Assembly: GCA_020638525.1 (NCBI GenBank)
Contig: JACKIL010000026.1
Span: forward strand, 1 to 10,141
From: Caulobacterales bacterium
GTDB taxonomy: Bacteria > Pseudomonadota > Alphaproteobacteria > Caulobacterales > Parvularculaceae
DNA: 10,141 nt
Reading direction: 5' to 3'
The notes under the pieces were generated by a model that did no database searches, was not told the origin of the DNA, and saw only the letters and a list, made by a program, of their open reading frames with translations. Each line of letters begins with the position of its first letter. Position 1 is the stretch's first letter. The position numbers and the translations under genes were made by a program. Below, in pieces: positions 1 through 6,643 of the stretch.

Positions 1-204
1 TGGGAGAACGGCTATTGCGAGAGCTTCAACTCCAAGCTCAGAGACGAACTGCTCGCGCTGGAAATCTTCTACACGATGAAGGAAACCAAAACGTTGATCG
101 AATGGTGGCGACGACACTTCAACACGTTCCGCCCGCACTCATCATTGGGCTACAGACCGCCGGCGCCAGAAGCCGCCTTGCCAATGCCGTTCATGCCGCC
201 CTAG
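1..204 (+). CDS. IS3-family transposase, C-terminal fragment (5' end outside window)
   Basis: The frame is open from the first base and ends at TAG 202-204, giving 67 residues of a DDE transposase (OrfB) C-terminus. It begins WENGYCESFN, where the Glu of the CES stretch is the expected catalytic Glu of the DDE triad. Further on come a WWRRHFNT segment and RPHSSLGYRPPAPEA, the classic IS3-family ending. The protein would cut and join the ends of its insertion sequence. The upstream part, with both catalytic Asp residues, lies outside the window, so whether the element is intact cannot be judged. No stop or frameshift occurs in the visible part. A 13-bp inverted repeat straddles the stop codon. 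Family assignment is firm; the subgroup is not. Confidence 0.88.
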   Translation, partial: WENGYCESFNSKLRDELLALEIFYTMKETKTLIEWWRRHFNTFRPHSSLGYRPPAPEAALPMPFMPP

Positions 205-227
205 GTTCAGACGTGGCGGCATGAACG
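188..227. repeat. 13-bp perfect inverted repeat around the transposase stop
   Basis: CGTTCATGCCGCC at 188-200 is repeated as its exact reverse complement at 215-227, with a 14-base spacer containing the TAG stop and GGTTCAGACG. It could fold as a stem-loop at the end of the transposase mRNA. It could also arise because the right-hand copy is a second, inverted piece of the IS end. There is no T-run after it, so a plain intrinsic terminator is unlikely. Confidence 0.6.
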
Positions 228-260
228 CCGCCCTGCAACCCGCCGAGTCTGGCAATAGCC

Positions 261-401
261 TCGGATCACCTCGATGGGTCAGGCCAAAACGCTTATATCG
301 AATCCTTCAACGGATCGCTGCGCGACGCGTGCCTGAAATTTCATTGGTTCAAAACGTTGGTGGAGGCGAAATAGGAAATCTAAGCTTGGCGGCGGATTTC
401 C
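261..401 (+). pseudogene. Decayed IS3-type transposase remnant, second element
   Basis: In the frame starting at 261 the translation gives HLDGSGQNAYIESFNGSLRD followed by ACLKFHWFKTLVEAK, the segment around the catalytic Glu of IS3-family transposases (IS407/IS2-like style: NAYIESFNG, then L-x-x-HWF). It then hits TAG at 372-374, resumes as E-I, hits TAA at 381-383 and resumes as AWRR, matching the normal KIEAWRRDYN stretch. Two nonsense codons inside an otherwise alignable segment, with no RPHSSLG tail, mark a dead fragment. It differs from the element at 1-204 (NAYIESFNGSLRD against NGYCESFNSKLRD), so two distinct ISs left remains here. Confidence 0.75.
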
Positions 402-685
402 AGAAGGTCATACTAATCCATGCCAAGGAATGACTGCGACTGACCGCCTTACAACGCCCGACTATAACAGGCGTATGAGTGGGGCAACGCTCTTTTTGGG
501 TCATAAGAAGATGATCCCTTAGTGGGGGTGTCGAAGGCCTACGAAAAGAAAACTTCCTTCGTCATCACTGATACATCGAGCGGCATCAGGAGATGCTCTG
601 GCTGTGCGACTATTGAAAGACGTTCAGTCCGATTCTTATGGGCCACTTTGGGGAAGGCAGACCAACGCAGCTTTGCGAAGTATAC
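402..685. other. Intergenic stretch without recognisable gene
   Basis: I see no supported coding region, RNA gene or clear terminator here. It lies between the dead transposase piece and the 3' end of the leftward serine hydrolase gene, so it should contain that transcript's termination site. It may be further degraded insertion-sequence DNA, but no protein similarity is visible. Confidence 0.5.
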
Positions 686-1951
686 TTAGTTAGAGGCAGA
701 CGAGAATTGCCGTCGTAAGAAAAGCAAGGTTATCATTGTGATAACGACGAATCCGGCGCCGCCCGGCAAGGCGGCGCTTCTCAATACTTTCTCCGTCGAT
801 AGAAAATCTGGATTGCCTGTTTGCCACAGAACCCATTCTCCGCCGATTTCAGACGCTAATGAAGTGTGTCCGTTTGCGAGCATGATGTACGCATCACCTG
901 TCTCGGGGTTAATACGAACAGAAACATTTATCGCCGGTTCATTACCGCCGTCATGGCCGTATACATATCCGCTGCCGGATCGAGTCGGTGCGTAAAGCAT
1001 TTCGCCGAGACCCCAAATAGCGGTTCCGTATGCAAAAGCCTCAGGCGATCGCATCGATTGCAGGGCCGCCGGACTCAAACCAAGCGCAGCATCTTGACCT
1101 ATGATCGCTTTTGTCAGCCGCAGTAAATCACTCGCGGTCGTCACAAAACCGGTAGCGCCAGCAGCGGCATATTGATATTGCGGCGCGGGATTGCCGGTTG
1201 AATCAAATGACCCAGTCGCGCCATCAATCTCGCCGATAAATTCGAAAGTTGAGCTTCGCATTTCCAACGGCGCGAGTATCTTATCCTTGATGTAGCTCTG
1301 GTAGTCCTGAGCCGAAACCTCTTCGATCAATAATTGTAAAATAAGGTAACCTCCACCGGAATATGCAAACGCACTCCCGGGCTCAGAACCGATCTCAATC
1401 TTGACCTCACTCCCTGATGACGTACGTGGATTAGTCAACGTTTGCTCAATCGTCGGCAGGGTTTCTTCGGCGCCGTAGTCGCCAAATCCCAATCCATCCG
1501 TGAGACCCGCAGTATGACTCAGGAGGCGCCGAATCGTTACTCCCTCCTCATTATACGGACCATCCGGCAGCCGCCACCGCGTCAGGTGGTCAGAAACAGG
1601 ATCGTCCAGATCTATCACGCCCTCTTCCACCAATGACATGACGCCAAGCGCGGTGATCCATTTGCTCAGCGACGCCGTCGGAAAGGCAGTATTCATGTCG
1701 ATCCCGCGCTCTGGCTTCGAATAATGTTCGGCGACTACGTCGCCACCGCCGACAAGTATGAACGCCGTATTTCCAGGATTAGACGCTTCGACTATGCGCC
1801 GTGCTTCGACAAAGAATCTTGCTTGGTCCCCCTGAGGAGCGATTGGCGTCATCCACCAACCGTAGAATCCTGCGATGACAGCGAAAGCAGACCAAATGAC
1901 TATCGACGCCAGCGAAGCGAGAAATATCAGACAGACTCTCACTAATCGCAT
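686..1951 (-). CDS. Membrane-anchored serine hydrolase, beta-lactamase/PBP4*-like (class C fold)
   Basis: This is a 421-residue serine hydrolase of the beta-lactamase family (PF00144 type), which includes DD-peptidases, class C beta-lactamases and esterases/transesterases. The nucleophile motif S-L-S-K is at about 94-97, with Ser94 and Lys97 as catalytic residues. RRLLSHTAGL at 141-150, Y-S-G at 198-200, GATGFVTTASDLLRL near 265-279 and H-D-G at 333-335 (third active-site motif) complete the pattern. A hydrophobic N-terminal segment (about 5-30) and a C-terminal one (about 399-413, followed by RR) suggest two membrane anchors with the domain outside the cytoplasm. I chose ATG 1951 because GGAGG lies six bases upstream; an ATG 33 bases further out has no such site. 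It is the last gene of a probable operon, 43 bp after the MBL gene. The substrate is unknown. Confidence 0.88.
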   Translation of the reverse strand: MRLVRVCLIFLASLASIVIWSAFAVIAGFYGWWMTPIAPQGDQARFFVEARRIVEASNPGNTAFILVGGGDVVAEHYSKPERGIDMNTAFPTASLSKWITALGVMSLVEEGVIDLDDPVSDHLTRWRLPDGPYNEEGVTIRRLLSHTAGLTDGLGFGDYGAEETLPTIEQTLTNPRTSSGSEVKIEIGSEPGSAFAYSGGGYLILQLLIEEVSAQDYQSYIKDKILAPLEMRSSTFEFIGEIDGATGSFDSTGNPAPQYQYAAAGATGFVTTASDLLRLTKAIIGQDAALGLSPAALQSMRSPEAFAYGTAIWGLGEMLYAPTRSGSGYVYGHDGGNEPAINVSVRINPETGDAYIMLANGHTSLASEIGGEWVLWQTGNPDFLSTEKVLRSAALPGGAGFVVITMITLLFLRRQFSSASN

Positions 1952-1994
1952 GCAGCACCTCCCCAAAAAATGGGTGGAAAACAATACTCTACGG

Positions 1995-3068
1995 CTAGTG
2001 CATGATGCTATGCAAAATCATCGTTTGGCAGTGGCTATCCGCCCATACATCAACGACGGACAATCTGCCTTTCCATCGATCAATGATTTCCGCCGCGCAC
2101 TCGCGTCGAACGGCTTCAATTGTCGCGCGATAGGCGAGATTGGCGTTCTCATGATTGAATTTTTGAAACATAACATCGAAGCGGTCGAGAAATGTCGTCA
2201 TGCCCCGGCTGACGGTTTCCCTGACGTCATGAGCGTACTCGCGCGCAACAATCACGTCGTCACGTCCACCCAACACCGACACGTGCCCGGACAAGATCGT
2301 ATCAAAGTCAAATTCCAAGATTGTATCGAAGAACGCGATATACGCCCCAACGTCAGATGTAGCTCCAAAATTCATGAATGGAACTTCTCCTGGTGTAATA
2401 GAATCGACAGCAATCAGGAATTTCTGCCTCGGCAGGTAGATAATCGTATCAACATCTTCTGAGTGAAAAGACGCTGGCGCCAGCTTTACGAGCTCGCCGC
2501 CAAAAGAGATCTTATGGGACACATCAAATGTCTCAGTTGGCGCCAAAATACCGGGGCGACCATTCGCAGCAATGCTCTCAGCTATATCTTCGTGAGCAAC
2601 AATCTCTAATTCTTCGATGTCTTCAAATACACCAGAGCCGCCAATGTGATCATGGTGGCCGTGACTGTAGACGAGATACCGGATCGCTTTGCCTGGAGCG
2701 TGCTGACGAATGGCGCTGAGCAATTTGTGGGCGAAGCTCGGCGGCGCGTCGAAAACAATGACTCCGTCGTCAGTAGTGAGAAACGCCGACTGATAGACGC
2801 CTTCAGTCACGTAAAAGAGGCCGGGCTTGACCTCCGAAACATGCAATCCCGATTCAGGGTCGATCGCGGGCATACGCGACAATGTTTCCGGCAATTCCTG
2901 CGCAAAAGCGGAGAAGTGATTTGGATCGCCAGCTATCAAGCTGACGTCGTCGCCGGTATTTAACTGCGGTGCCGGCATTGCATCAGCCCATGAATTCACC
3001 GGGTGCGCCAAAGATAAGGACAATCCGATCCAGAAGCCGGCTGAGATGAAGATTCTTCTTCGTTTCAT
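1995..3068 (-). CDS. Exported MBL-fold metallo-hydrolase
   Basis: This is a 357-residue metallo-beta-lactamase-fold protein. The metal motif H-G-H-H-D-H is at about 136-141 (H136, H138, D140, H141). The later ligands are also present: H202 in SFHSED, D222 in AVDSITPG and H262 in SGHVSV, so a two-metal hydrolase site looks complete. The N-terminus MKRRRIFISAG plus a hydrophobic stretch and an A-D-A near 28-30 looks like a Sec signal peptide, so it probably acts in the periplasm. I chose ATG 3068, with AAGGAG just upstream, over an upstream ATG at 3152 that would overlap the preceding gene by 73 bases. The start lies 11 bp after the DUF1772 stop, implying translational proximity in one operon. 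The C-terminal ~80 residues have no motif I recognise. Family is certain, substrate is not. Confidence 0.9.
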   Translation of the reverse strand: MKRRRIFISAGFWIGLSLSLAHPVNSWADAMPAPQLNTGDDVSLIAGDPNHFSAFAQELPETLSRMPAIDPESGLHVSEVKPGLFYVTEGVYQSAFLTTDDGVIVFDAPPSFAHKLLSAIRQHAPGKAIRYLVYSHGHHDHIGGSGVFEDIEELEIVAHEDIAESIAANGRPGILAPTETFDVSHKISFGGELVKLAPASFHSEDVDTIIYLPRQKFLIAVDSITPGEVPFMNFGATSDVGAYIAFFDTILEFDFDTILSGHVSVLGGRDDVIVAREYAHDVRETVSRGMTTFLDRFDVMFQKFNHENANLAYRATIEAVRRECAAEIIDRWKGRLSVVDVWADSHCQTMILHSIMH

Positions 3069-3079
3069 TGAGTTTCTCC

Positions 3080-3556
3080 TTAGATAGCGAGGAAAAAGAG
3101 AATGCTGGAAGCGGCGGACGAAACGGTGCGAATGTGGTTCCATCGCGTCCAATCACGCAAATACTGATCCCAAGTCTCTGCACCTTGGACCGAGCGCGGA
3201 TCAGCTTTCTTGAGCTTGCTGTTAAGCGGCACATTAAAGACGACAGTGCAAAGAAACATGCCGACCAAATAGGTGGCGCCCGCGCCTAATATCCAAAGCG
3301 CCCCGGATTTTGTCGGCTCAGTCAATGCCACCGCAGCAGCGCCGGCAGCGACGAAAGACGTTCCGAAGAAGAGCGGCATAAAGACTGAACGAAGGATGAC
3401 TTCATTAATGGACTGCATCGCCAGAATTCCAGCTGACGTCTCAATTCTCGCGAGCGACGCCATGATGAAAGTGGAGAAGGCGAAGTAGACGCCAGCCATT
3501 AGTCCGCAACCGACAGCGCCGGACCAAAGCAATGTTGTGAGTAAAATCTGGAGCAC
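3080..3556 (-). CDS. DUF1772 (anthrone oxygenase-like) integral membrane protein
   Basis: This 158-residue protein has about four membrane helices (near 5-30, 57-80, 86-108 and 142-157). Its signature fits DUF1772: GVYFAFSTFIM near 22-32, a conserved N-V-P-L-N at 108-112 and WDQYLRDWTRWNHIRT at 129-144. The family includes fungal anthrone oxygenases; most bacterial members are uncharacterised, so oxygenase activity is only an analogy. Translation starts at GTG (3554-3556), with GAAAGG about nine bases upstream; no in-frame ATG gives a better N-terminus. It is the first gene of the leftward set and is divergent from the AraC regulator, 106 bp away. Length is normal for the family and nothing looks broken. 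Confidence 0.85.
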   Translation of the reverse strand: MLQILLTTLLWSGAVGCGLMAGVYFAFSTFIMASLARIETSAGILAMQSINEVILRSVFMPLFFGTSFVAAGAAAVALTEPTKSGALWILGAGATYLVGMFLCTVVFNVPLNSKLKKADPRSVQGAETWDQYLRDWTRWNHIRTVSSAASSILFFLAI

Positions 3557-3662
3557 GAATTGAGCCTTTCAGACATTTTTCTCACCAACACCTACGGCCT
3601 TGCGCCGTGCAGGCCCATGCTTGCGCTATTCAAATTCATTCGAGATCGTCTAAACTCGGAGC
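3557..3662. promoter_or_regulatory. Divergent control region between DUF1772 operon and AraC regulator
   Basis: These 106 bases must carry the promoters of both the leftward operon and the rightward regulator. For the regulator, TTCAAA at 3629-3634 and TAAACT at 3651-3656, with a 16-base spacer, are a weak -35/-10 pair (four of six matches each). They would place transcription start at or next to the ATG at 3663. I could not find a convincing pair for the leftward operon or a clear AraC direct repeat. That both genes are controlled from here follows from layout; the exact elements are a guess. Confidence 0.4.
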
Positions 3663-4613
3663 ATGGATGCCATCACAAGCCTCTTGGGGGAAACGCGCGC
3701 GCGGGGGGCATTCGCCCTGCGCTGCGTCATGAGAGCGCCTTGGGGATTGCGCGTCGTCGCGGAATCGCCTGCGACGCTCATTGCCGCGATCAAAGGCGAT
3801 TTATGGATCATGCCGGACGAAGGTGATCCACTCCACATCACCCCAGGCGGCATCGCGATCACGCGCGCTCCCGACCACTATACTGTCGCAAGCACTCCCG
3901 ACATCGTGCCGAATATCATCATCCACCCTGGACAGCGATGCTGCGACATTGATGGAAACTCCTTACTCGAGGACCTAACCCATGGTGCGCGCATATGGGG
4001 GAACGACCCGGAAGGCGATGACGTGTTTATCGTCGGCGCCTATGAGCATTTGAGCACGGTCAGCGATCGACTTCAGAAATCGTTGCCGCCGGTTTTGTCG
4101 CTTGATGCAGAAGACTGGGAATCGCCGCTGCTTTCGATGTTCGCCAACGAAGTGACCAAGGACGAACCCGGACAGGGCGCAATCCTGGACCGTTTGCTCG
4201 ATCTGCTTTTGACCGCCGCGCTGAAAGCGTGGGTCGCCAAACAAGATATTGGGCTGCCAGCACAGTGGCGTTCGCAAGGCGACCCAATCGTGGAACGAGC
4301 GCTCTTTCTGATACAGAAGAACCCTGCGCGACCATGGACATTGGAAAGGCTCGCGTCGGAAACGAATGCATCGCGGGCCTCTCTCGCGCGCCGATTCAAT
4401 GATATCGTGGGCGAGCCGCCAATGTCTTTCCTCAAGAACTGGCGTATGGCGCTCGCCGCTGACCTGCTTGGCAATCCAAACGAGACAATTGGCGCCGTAT
4501 CAGAGAAAGTTGGCTACAGCAGTCCATTCGCTTTCAGCGCCGCCTTCAAAAGGCTACGCGGCATAAGCCCATACGAATACCGCGCCCGCGCAGCAGCAAG
4601 CGAAGCGCAGTAA
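3663..4613 (+). CDS. AraC-family transcriptional regulator with N-terminal cupin domain
   Basis: This is a 316-residue one-component regulator. The N-terminal ~190 residues match the cupin-type sensor of a common proteobacterial AraC subgroup: a CVMRAPWGLRVV start, then GDLWIMPDEG and a PGGIAITRAPDHY strand region. The C-terminal AraC DNA-binding domain carries helix-turn-helix one at about 226-247 (WTLERLASETNASRASLARRF) and helix two at about 275-297 (IGAVSEKVGYSSPFAFSAAF), ending in ISPYEYR, the usual family tail. ATG 3663 is used because an in-frame TAA lies just upstream (3651-3653) and the next Met falls inside the conserved domain. No Shine-Dalgarno sits at normal spacing; GGAG is only one base away. 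It is divergent from the DUF1772/MBL/serine hydrolase genes, its most likely target. A Cys pair (93-94) is notable but of unknown role. Confidence 0.92.
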   Translation: MDAITSLLGETRARGAFALRCVMRAPWGLRVVAESPATLIAAIKGDLWIMPDEGDPLHITPGGIAITRAPDHYTVASTPDIVPNIIIHPGQRCCDIDGNSLLEDLTHGARIWGNDPEGDDVFIVGAYEHLSTVSDRLQKSLPPVLSLDAEDWESPLLSMFANEVTKDEPGQGAILDRLLDLLLTAALKAWVAKQDIGLPAQWRSQGDPIVERALFLIQKNPARPWTLERLASETNASRASLARRFNDIVGEPPMSFLKNWRMALAADLLGNPNETIGAVSEKVGYSSPFAFSAAFKRLRGISPYEYRARAAASEAQ

Positions 4614-4620
4614 TCTGCGC
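4605..4620. terminator. Short hairpin across the AraC stop codon
   Basis: GCGCAG (4605-4610) and CTGCGC (4615-4620) form a perfect six-base stem around a TAAT loop that contains the TAA stop. There is no T-run after it. It may contribute to termination or mRNA stability between the convergent AraC and TetR genes, but it is weak evidence alone. The rest of the 134-bp convergent gap shows no better terminator. Confidence 0.3.
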
Positions 4621-4747
4621 AAACACGGACGATTGATGAAATCCTGACTGTCCAGAACACGCTACGAGCTCAGAATGCGACCCGCGGCTTACGAGGCGCG
4701 TTTTCTCAGTTTACAGACCGAGGAACTCTCTGTCTGGCGACAGCTGA

Positions 4748-5314
4748 TCATTTTTCCAACGACATGCTGATGATGTTCTCGGCTGCGCGCCGGGCGTCCC
4801 GTGCGACTTCGTCCGCACCGTGAAGGTGAGCCAGAACTATCGCACCTTCCTTCAACAAGAGAAGCTGGCGCGCCAAATCCTCCGGATCCCGCGCCTTCGC
4901 CTTTCTTGCGAGTTCGCTGAAGTAGCTAAGCAACAAGCGTTTGTGCTCCGCAGCCATTACATGGATCGGATGCGTATGATCCTGATATTCCGAAGATGCC
5001 TTAATGAACATGCAGCTCTGAAATCCTGGCTCGCGAAACCACTCCGCAAGCGCATCGAAGATCGCTACGAGTCGTTTTCTCGGATCCGTCTCGAGCGCTT
5101 CAACACGGCGAACAAGCCAATTGCGAAACTGTTCGTCACGAAGCCTCAACGTCGCGAGGATGAGATCTTCTTTCGTGCGGAAGTGCTTATAGATCGCCGT
5201 CTTTGAAACGCCGGTCGCTTTGGCGAGGCTGTCCATCCCTACGGCATGAAAGCCGCCGCTGTAGAACACCTGCAGCGCGTTCTGAACTAGCTCGTCACGT
5301 TTGGATGCGCTCAT
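4748..5314 (-). CDS. TetR/AcrR-family transcriptional regulator
   Basis: This is a 188-residue repressor. The N-terminal TetR domain is clear: KRDELVQNALQVFYSGGFHA, then a helix-turn-helix at about 26-45 (MDSLAKATGVSKTAIYKHF) followed by TKEDLI. The C-terminal part has GFQSCMFIKASSEY near 97-110, typical of a subgroup with C-F/P-x-x-x-A-x-E-Y in the ligand domain. The ligand is unknown. ATG 5314 has GAAGGAAG just upstream. It is divergent from the cysteine hydrolase gene. Two ACCGA(A/T)CGGT palindromes lie in the shared 268-bp gap, close to the hydrolase, so it most likely represses that gene and perhaps the YHS and DUF1348 genes downstream. Length and domain order are normal for the family. 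Confidence 0.93.
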   Translation of the reverse strand: MSASKRDELVQNALQVFYSGGFHAVGMDSLAKATGVSKTAIYKHFRTKEDLILATLRLRDEQFRNWLVRRVEALETDPRKRLVAIFDALAEWFREPGFQSCMFIKASSEYQDHTHPIHVMAAEHKRLLLSYFSELARKAKARDPEDLARQLLLLKEGAIVLAHLHGADEVARDARRAAENIISMSLEK

Positions 5315-5353
5315 TCTTCCTTCGTTTCCACGTTATACAATCACAGATCAGTC

Positions 5354-5381
5354 AATATAGGACGAGCCGTCATTCGTTCAA
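5354..5381 (-). promoter_or_regulatory. Candidate promoter of the TetR gene
   Basis: Read on the minus strand, TTGAAC (5376-5381) and TATATT (5354-5359) are separated by 16 bases. The -10 matches consensus at five of six positions and the -35 at four of six. Transcription would start near 5347, giving a leader of about 30 bases before the ATG. It is about 90 bp from the nearer operator palindrome, so direct autorepression at this promoter is not obvious. Confidence 0.4.
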
Positions 5382-5433
5382 GTGTCAAAAAACTCCTAGT
5401 AATAACATATAGATAGCCTTCTTAACGCGGCAT

Positions 5434-5456
5434 CCCGTCACGGCTGCGGGCTTTTT
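5434..5456 (+). terminator. Weak terminator-like hairpin upstream of the cysteine hydrolase promoter
   Basis: CCCG (5434-5437) can pair with CGGG (5447-5450), extended by one G-U pair, and is followed by CTTTTT at 5451-5456. No gene ends on the plus strand here, so it may be a transcription roadblock, a remnant or chance. The stem is short. Confidence 0.25.
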
Positions 5457-5469
5457 CATGCGAAATACA

Positions 5470-5511
5470 TTGACCGAACGGTACATGTCAGATACACATG
5501 AACCGATCGGT
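5470..5511 (+). promoter_or_regulatory. Cysteine hydrolase promoter region with twin TetR operator-like palindromes
   Basis: ACCGAACGGT (5473-5482) is palindromic except at its centre and ACCGATCGGT (5502-5511) is a perfect palindrome. The two centres are 29 bp apart, and the similarity continues to the right (ACATGT against AAACGT). TTGACC at 5470-5475 is a good -35 overlapping the first site; a weak -10 (TACACA or GATACA, 5491-5498) sits between the sites. A protein on both would block RNA polymerase. The ACCG-N2-CGGT core is a pattern common for TetR regulators, and the adjacent divergent TetR gene is the natural binder. The palindromes are seen directly; binding is inferred. Confidence 0.6.
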
Positions 5512-5582
5512 AAACGTGAATAATCGCAACGTCGGCTGGCCCTCAGCCTGGCCAAACAAAAATCGAAAAGGTGGACGGACAA

Positions 5583-6446
5583 ATGACAAAATCACTGAAA
5601 TGGTTTTACGGTCGCAGCTCGAGCGTTGCAGCGCTTGCATTCAGCGCGGCGGCGAACGTTGTTTTGCTGGCCGCGATCACAGCCCCGCTCATTGCGCACG
5701 CATCTTCCGCCGAAGCACAGCCGAGCGAGCCCTCACGCGCAGCGACCGCAAAAACTCCTCCGTTCAATGACGGTCTCCCCGAGCCGGGCTTTGACGTCAC
5801 GAAGGCCGACACGGCGATCGTCATCACCGACCCCCAGAATGATTTCCTTTCGCCGGAAGGCGTTACGTTGGGCGTTGTCGGCAGAAGCATCATGGAAAAC
5901 GGAACAGTCCAGAACCTGGAGGCTCTTTTCAAAGTCGCCGACGAAACTGGCATGCAAGTGTTCGTCTCACCTCACTATTATTACGAACACGATCACGAAT
6001 GGAAATTTGAAGGTACGCTTGAAACGTTAATGCACAAGATCGGCATGTTCGATCGCAAGAACGCGCTCGATCTGGATGGATTTCAGGGATCCGGCGCAGA
6101 CTGGCTCGCTCGATACAAACCTTATATCAACAACGGCCGCACAGTCGTAACCAGCCCGCACAAGGTTTATGGGCCGGAAAGCAACGATCTCGCTCTGCAG
6201 CTTCGCAAGGCCGGCGTCAGCAAAGTTATCCTCGCCGGCATGTCATCCAACCTTTGCACGGAGTCGCACATGCGCGACCTCATCGAACAGGGGTTTGAAG
6301 TAATGGTCGTTACGGACGCGACAGCCGGCGCGATCACTGAACACTATGACGGCTACGCCGCGTCATTGACGAACTTCAGGATGATCGCGAGCAAAGTCGA
6401 CAATACGGAAAACACAGTGGAAGCGATCAAGGCCGCATATCGCTAG
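5583..6446 (+). CDS. Exported isochorismatase-like cysteine hydrolase
   Basis: This 287-residue protein has an isochorismatase-like hydrolase domain. The catalytic triad of the family is visible: Asp83 in ITDPQNDF, Lys194 in SPHKVYG and Cys225 in GMSSNLCTESHMRD, followed by VTDATAGA. The superfamily includes isochorismatase, nicotinamidase and carbamoylsarcosine amidohydrolase; I cannot name the substrate. Residues 1-45 form a long signal peptide (basic start, hydrophobic core SAAANVVLLAAITAPLIA, possible cleavage after HASSAEA), so it is probably periplasmic, unlike most family members. ATG 5583 is preferred because AAGGTGG (5567-5573) gives a good ribosome site nine bases upstream; GTG 5571 would lie within that site. 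It is the first rightward gene after the twin operators and is followed by a strong hairpin. Confidence 0.88.
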   Translation: MTKSLKWFYGRSSSVAALAFSAAANVVLLAAITAPLIAHASSAEAQPSEPSRAATAKTPPFNDGLPEPGFDVTKADTAIVITDPQNDFLSPEGVTLGVVGRSIMENGTVQNLEALFKVADETGMQVFVSPHYYYEHDHEWKFEGTLETLMHKIGMFDRKNALDLDGFQGSGADWLARYKPYINNGRTVVTSPHKVYGPESNDLALQLRKAGVSKVILAGMSSNLCTESHMRDLIEQGFEVMVVTDATAGAITEHYDGYAASLTNFRMIASKVDNTENTVEAIKAAYR

Positions 6447-6485
6447 CTCCCCCGCAGCCGTCTGCGTTCTTTGACGGCACACTGA

Positions 6486-6537
6486 GCCCGGCTGGCGCTT
6501 TCCGCCCCCCCAACGCCTCGCCAGCCGGGCGCCTTTC
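6486..6537 (+). terminator. Strong 12-bp stem-loop after the cysteine hydrolase gene
   Basis: GCCCGGCTGGCG (6486-6497) pairs perfectly with CGCCAGCCGGGC (6519-6530) around a C-rich 21-base loop, followed by GCCTTTC. The stem is very stable but the T-run is poor, so it may be a terminator, a partial terminator or a 3' mRNA-stabilising hairpin. It lies 40 bp past the hydrolase stop and 107 bp before the YHS gene. Confidence 0.65.
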
Positions 6538-6643
6538 ATAGACTGCCTGGCTTTCGAGCCTTGCAACGCCCCTGCTCTTCACTGGCGGCGATCCCGTCGC
6601 CATGCGCTTCAACCAACCCACCCCTCAACCAAAGGAGACTACA

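Noticed and set aside
15..433. Two plus-strand open frames (15-224 and 221-433) as independent genes
   Set aside because: They are out of frame with the recognisable transposase fragments and give meaningless sequence.
1875..2462. 195-codon plus-strand frame
   Set aside because: It is antisense to both the serine hydrolase start and the MBL gene, which have clear motifs and ribosome sites.
4060..4474. Minus-strand frames of about 100-130 codons
   Set aside because: They are shadows of the AraC DNA-binding domain and its linker.
4820..5206. 128-codon plus-strand frame
   Set aside because: It is antisense to the TetR gene with its clear helix-turn-helix.
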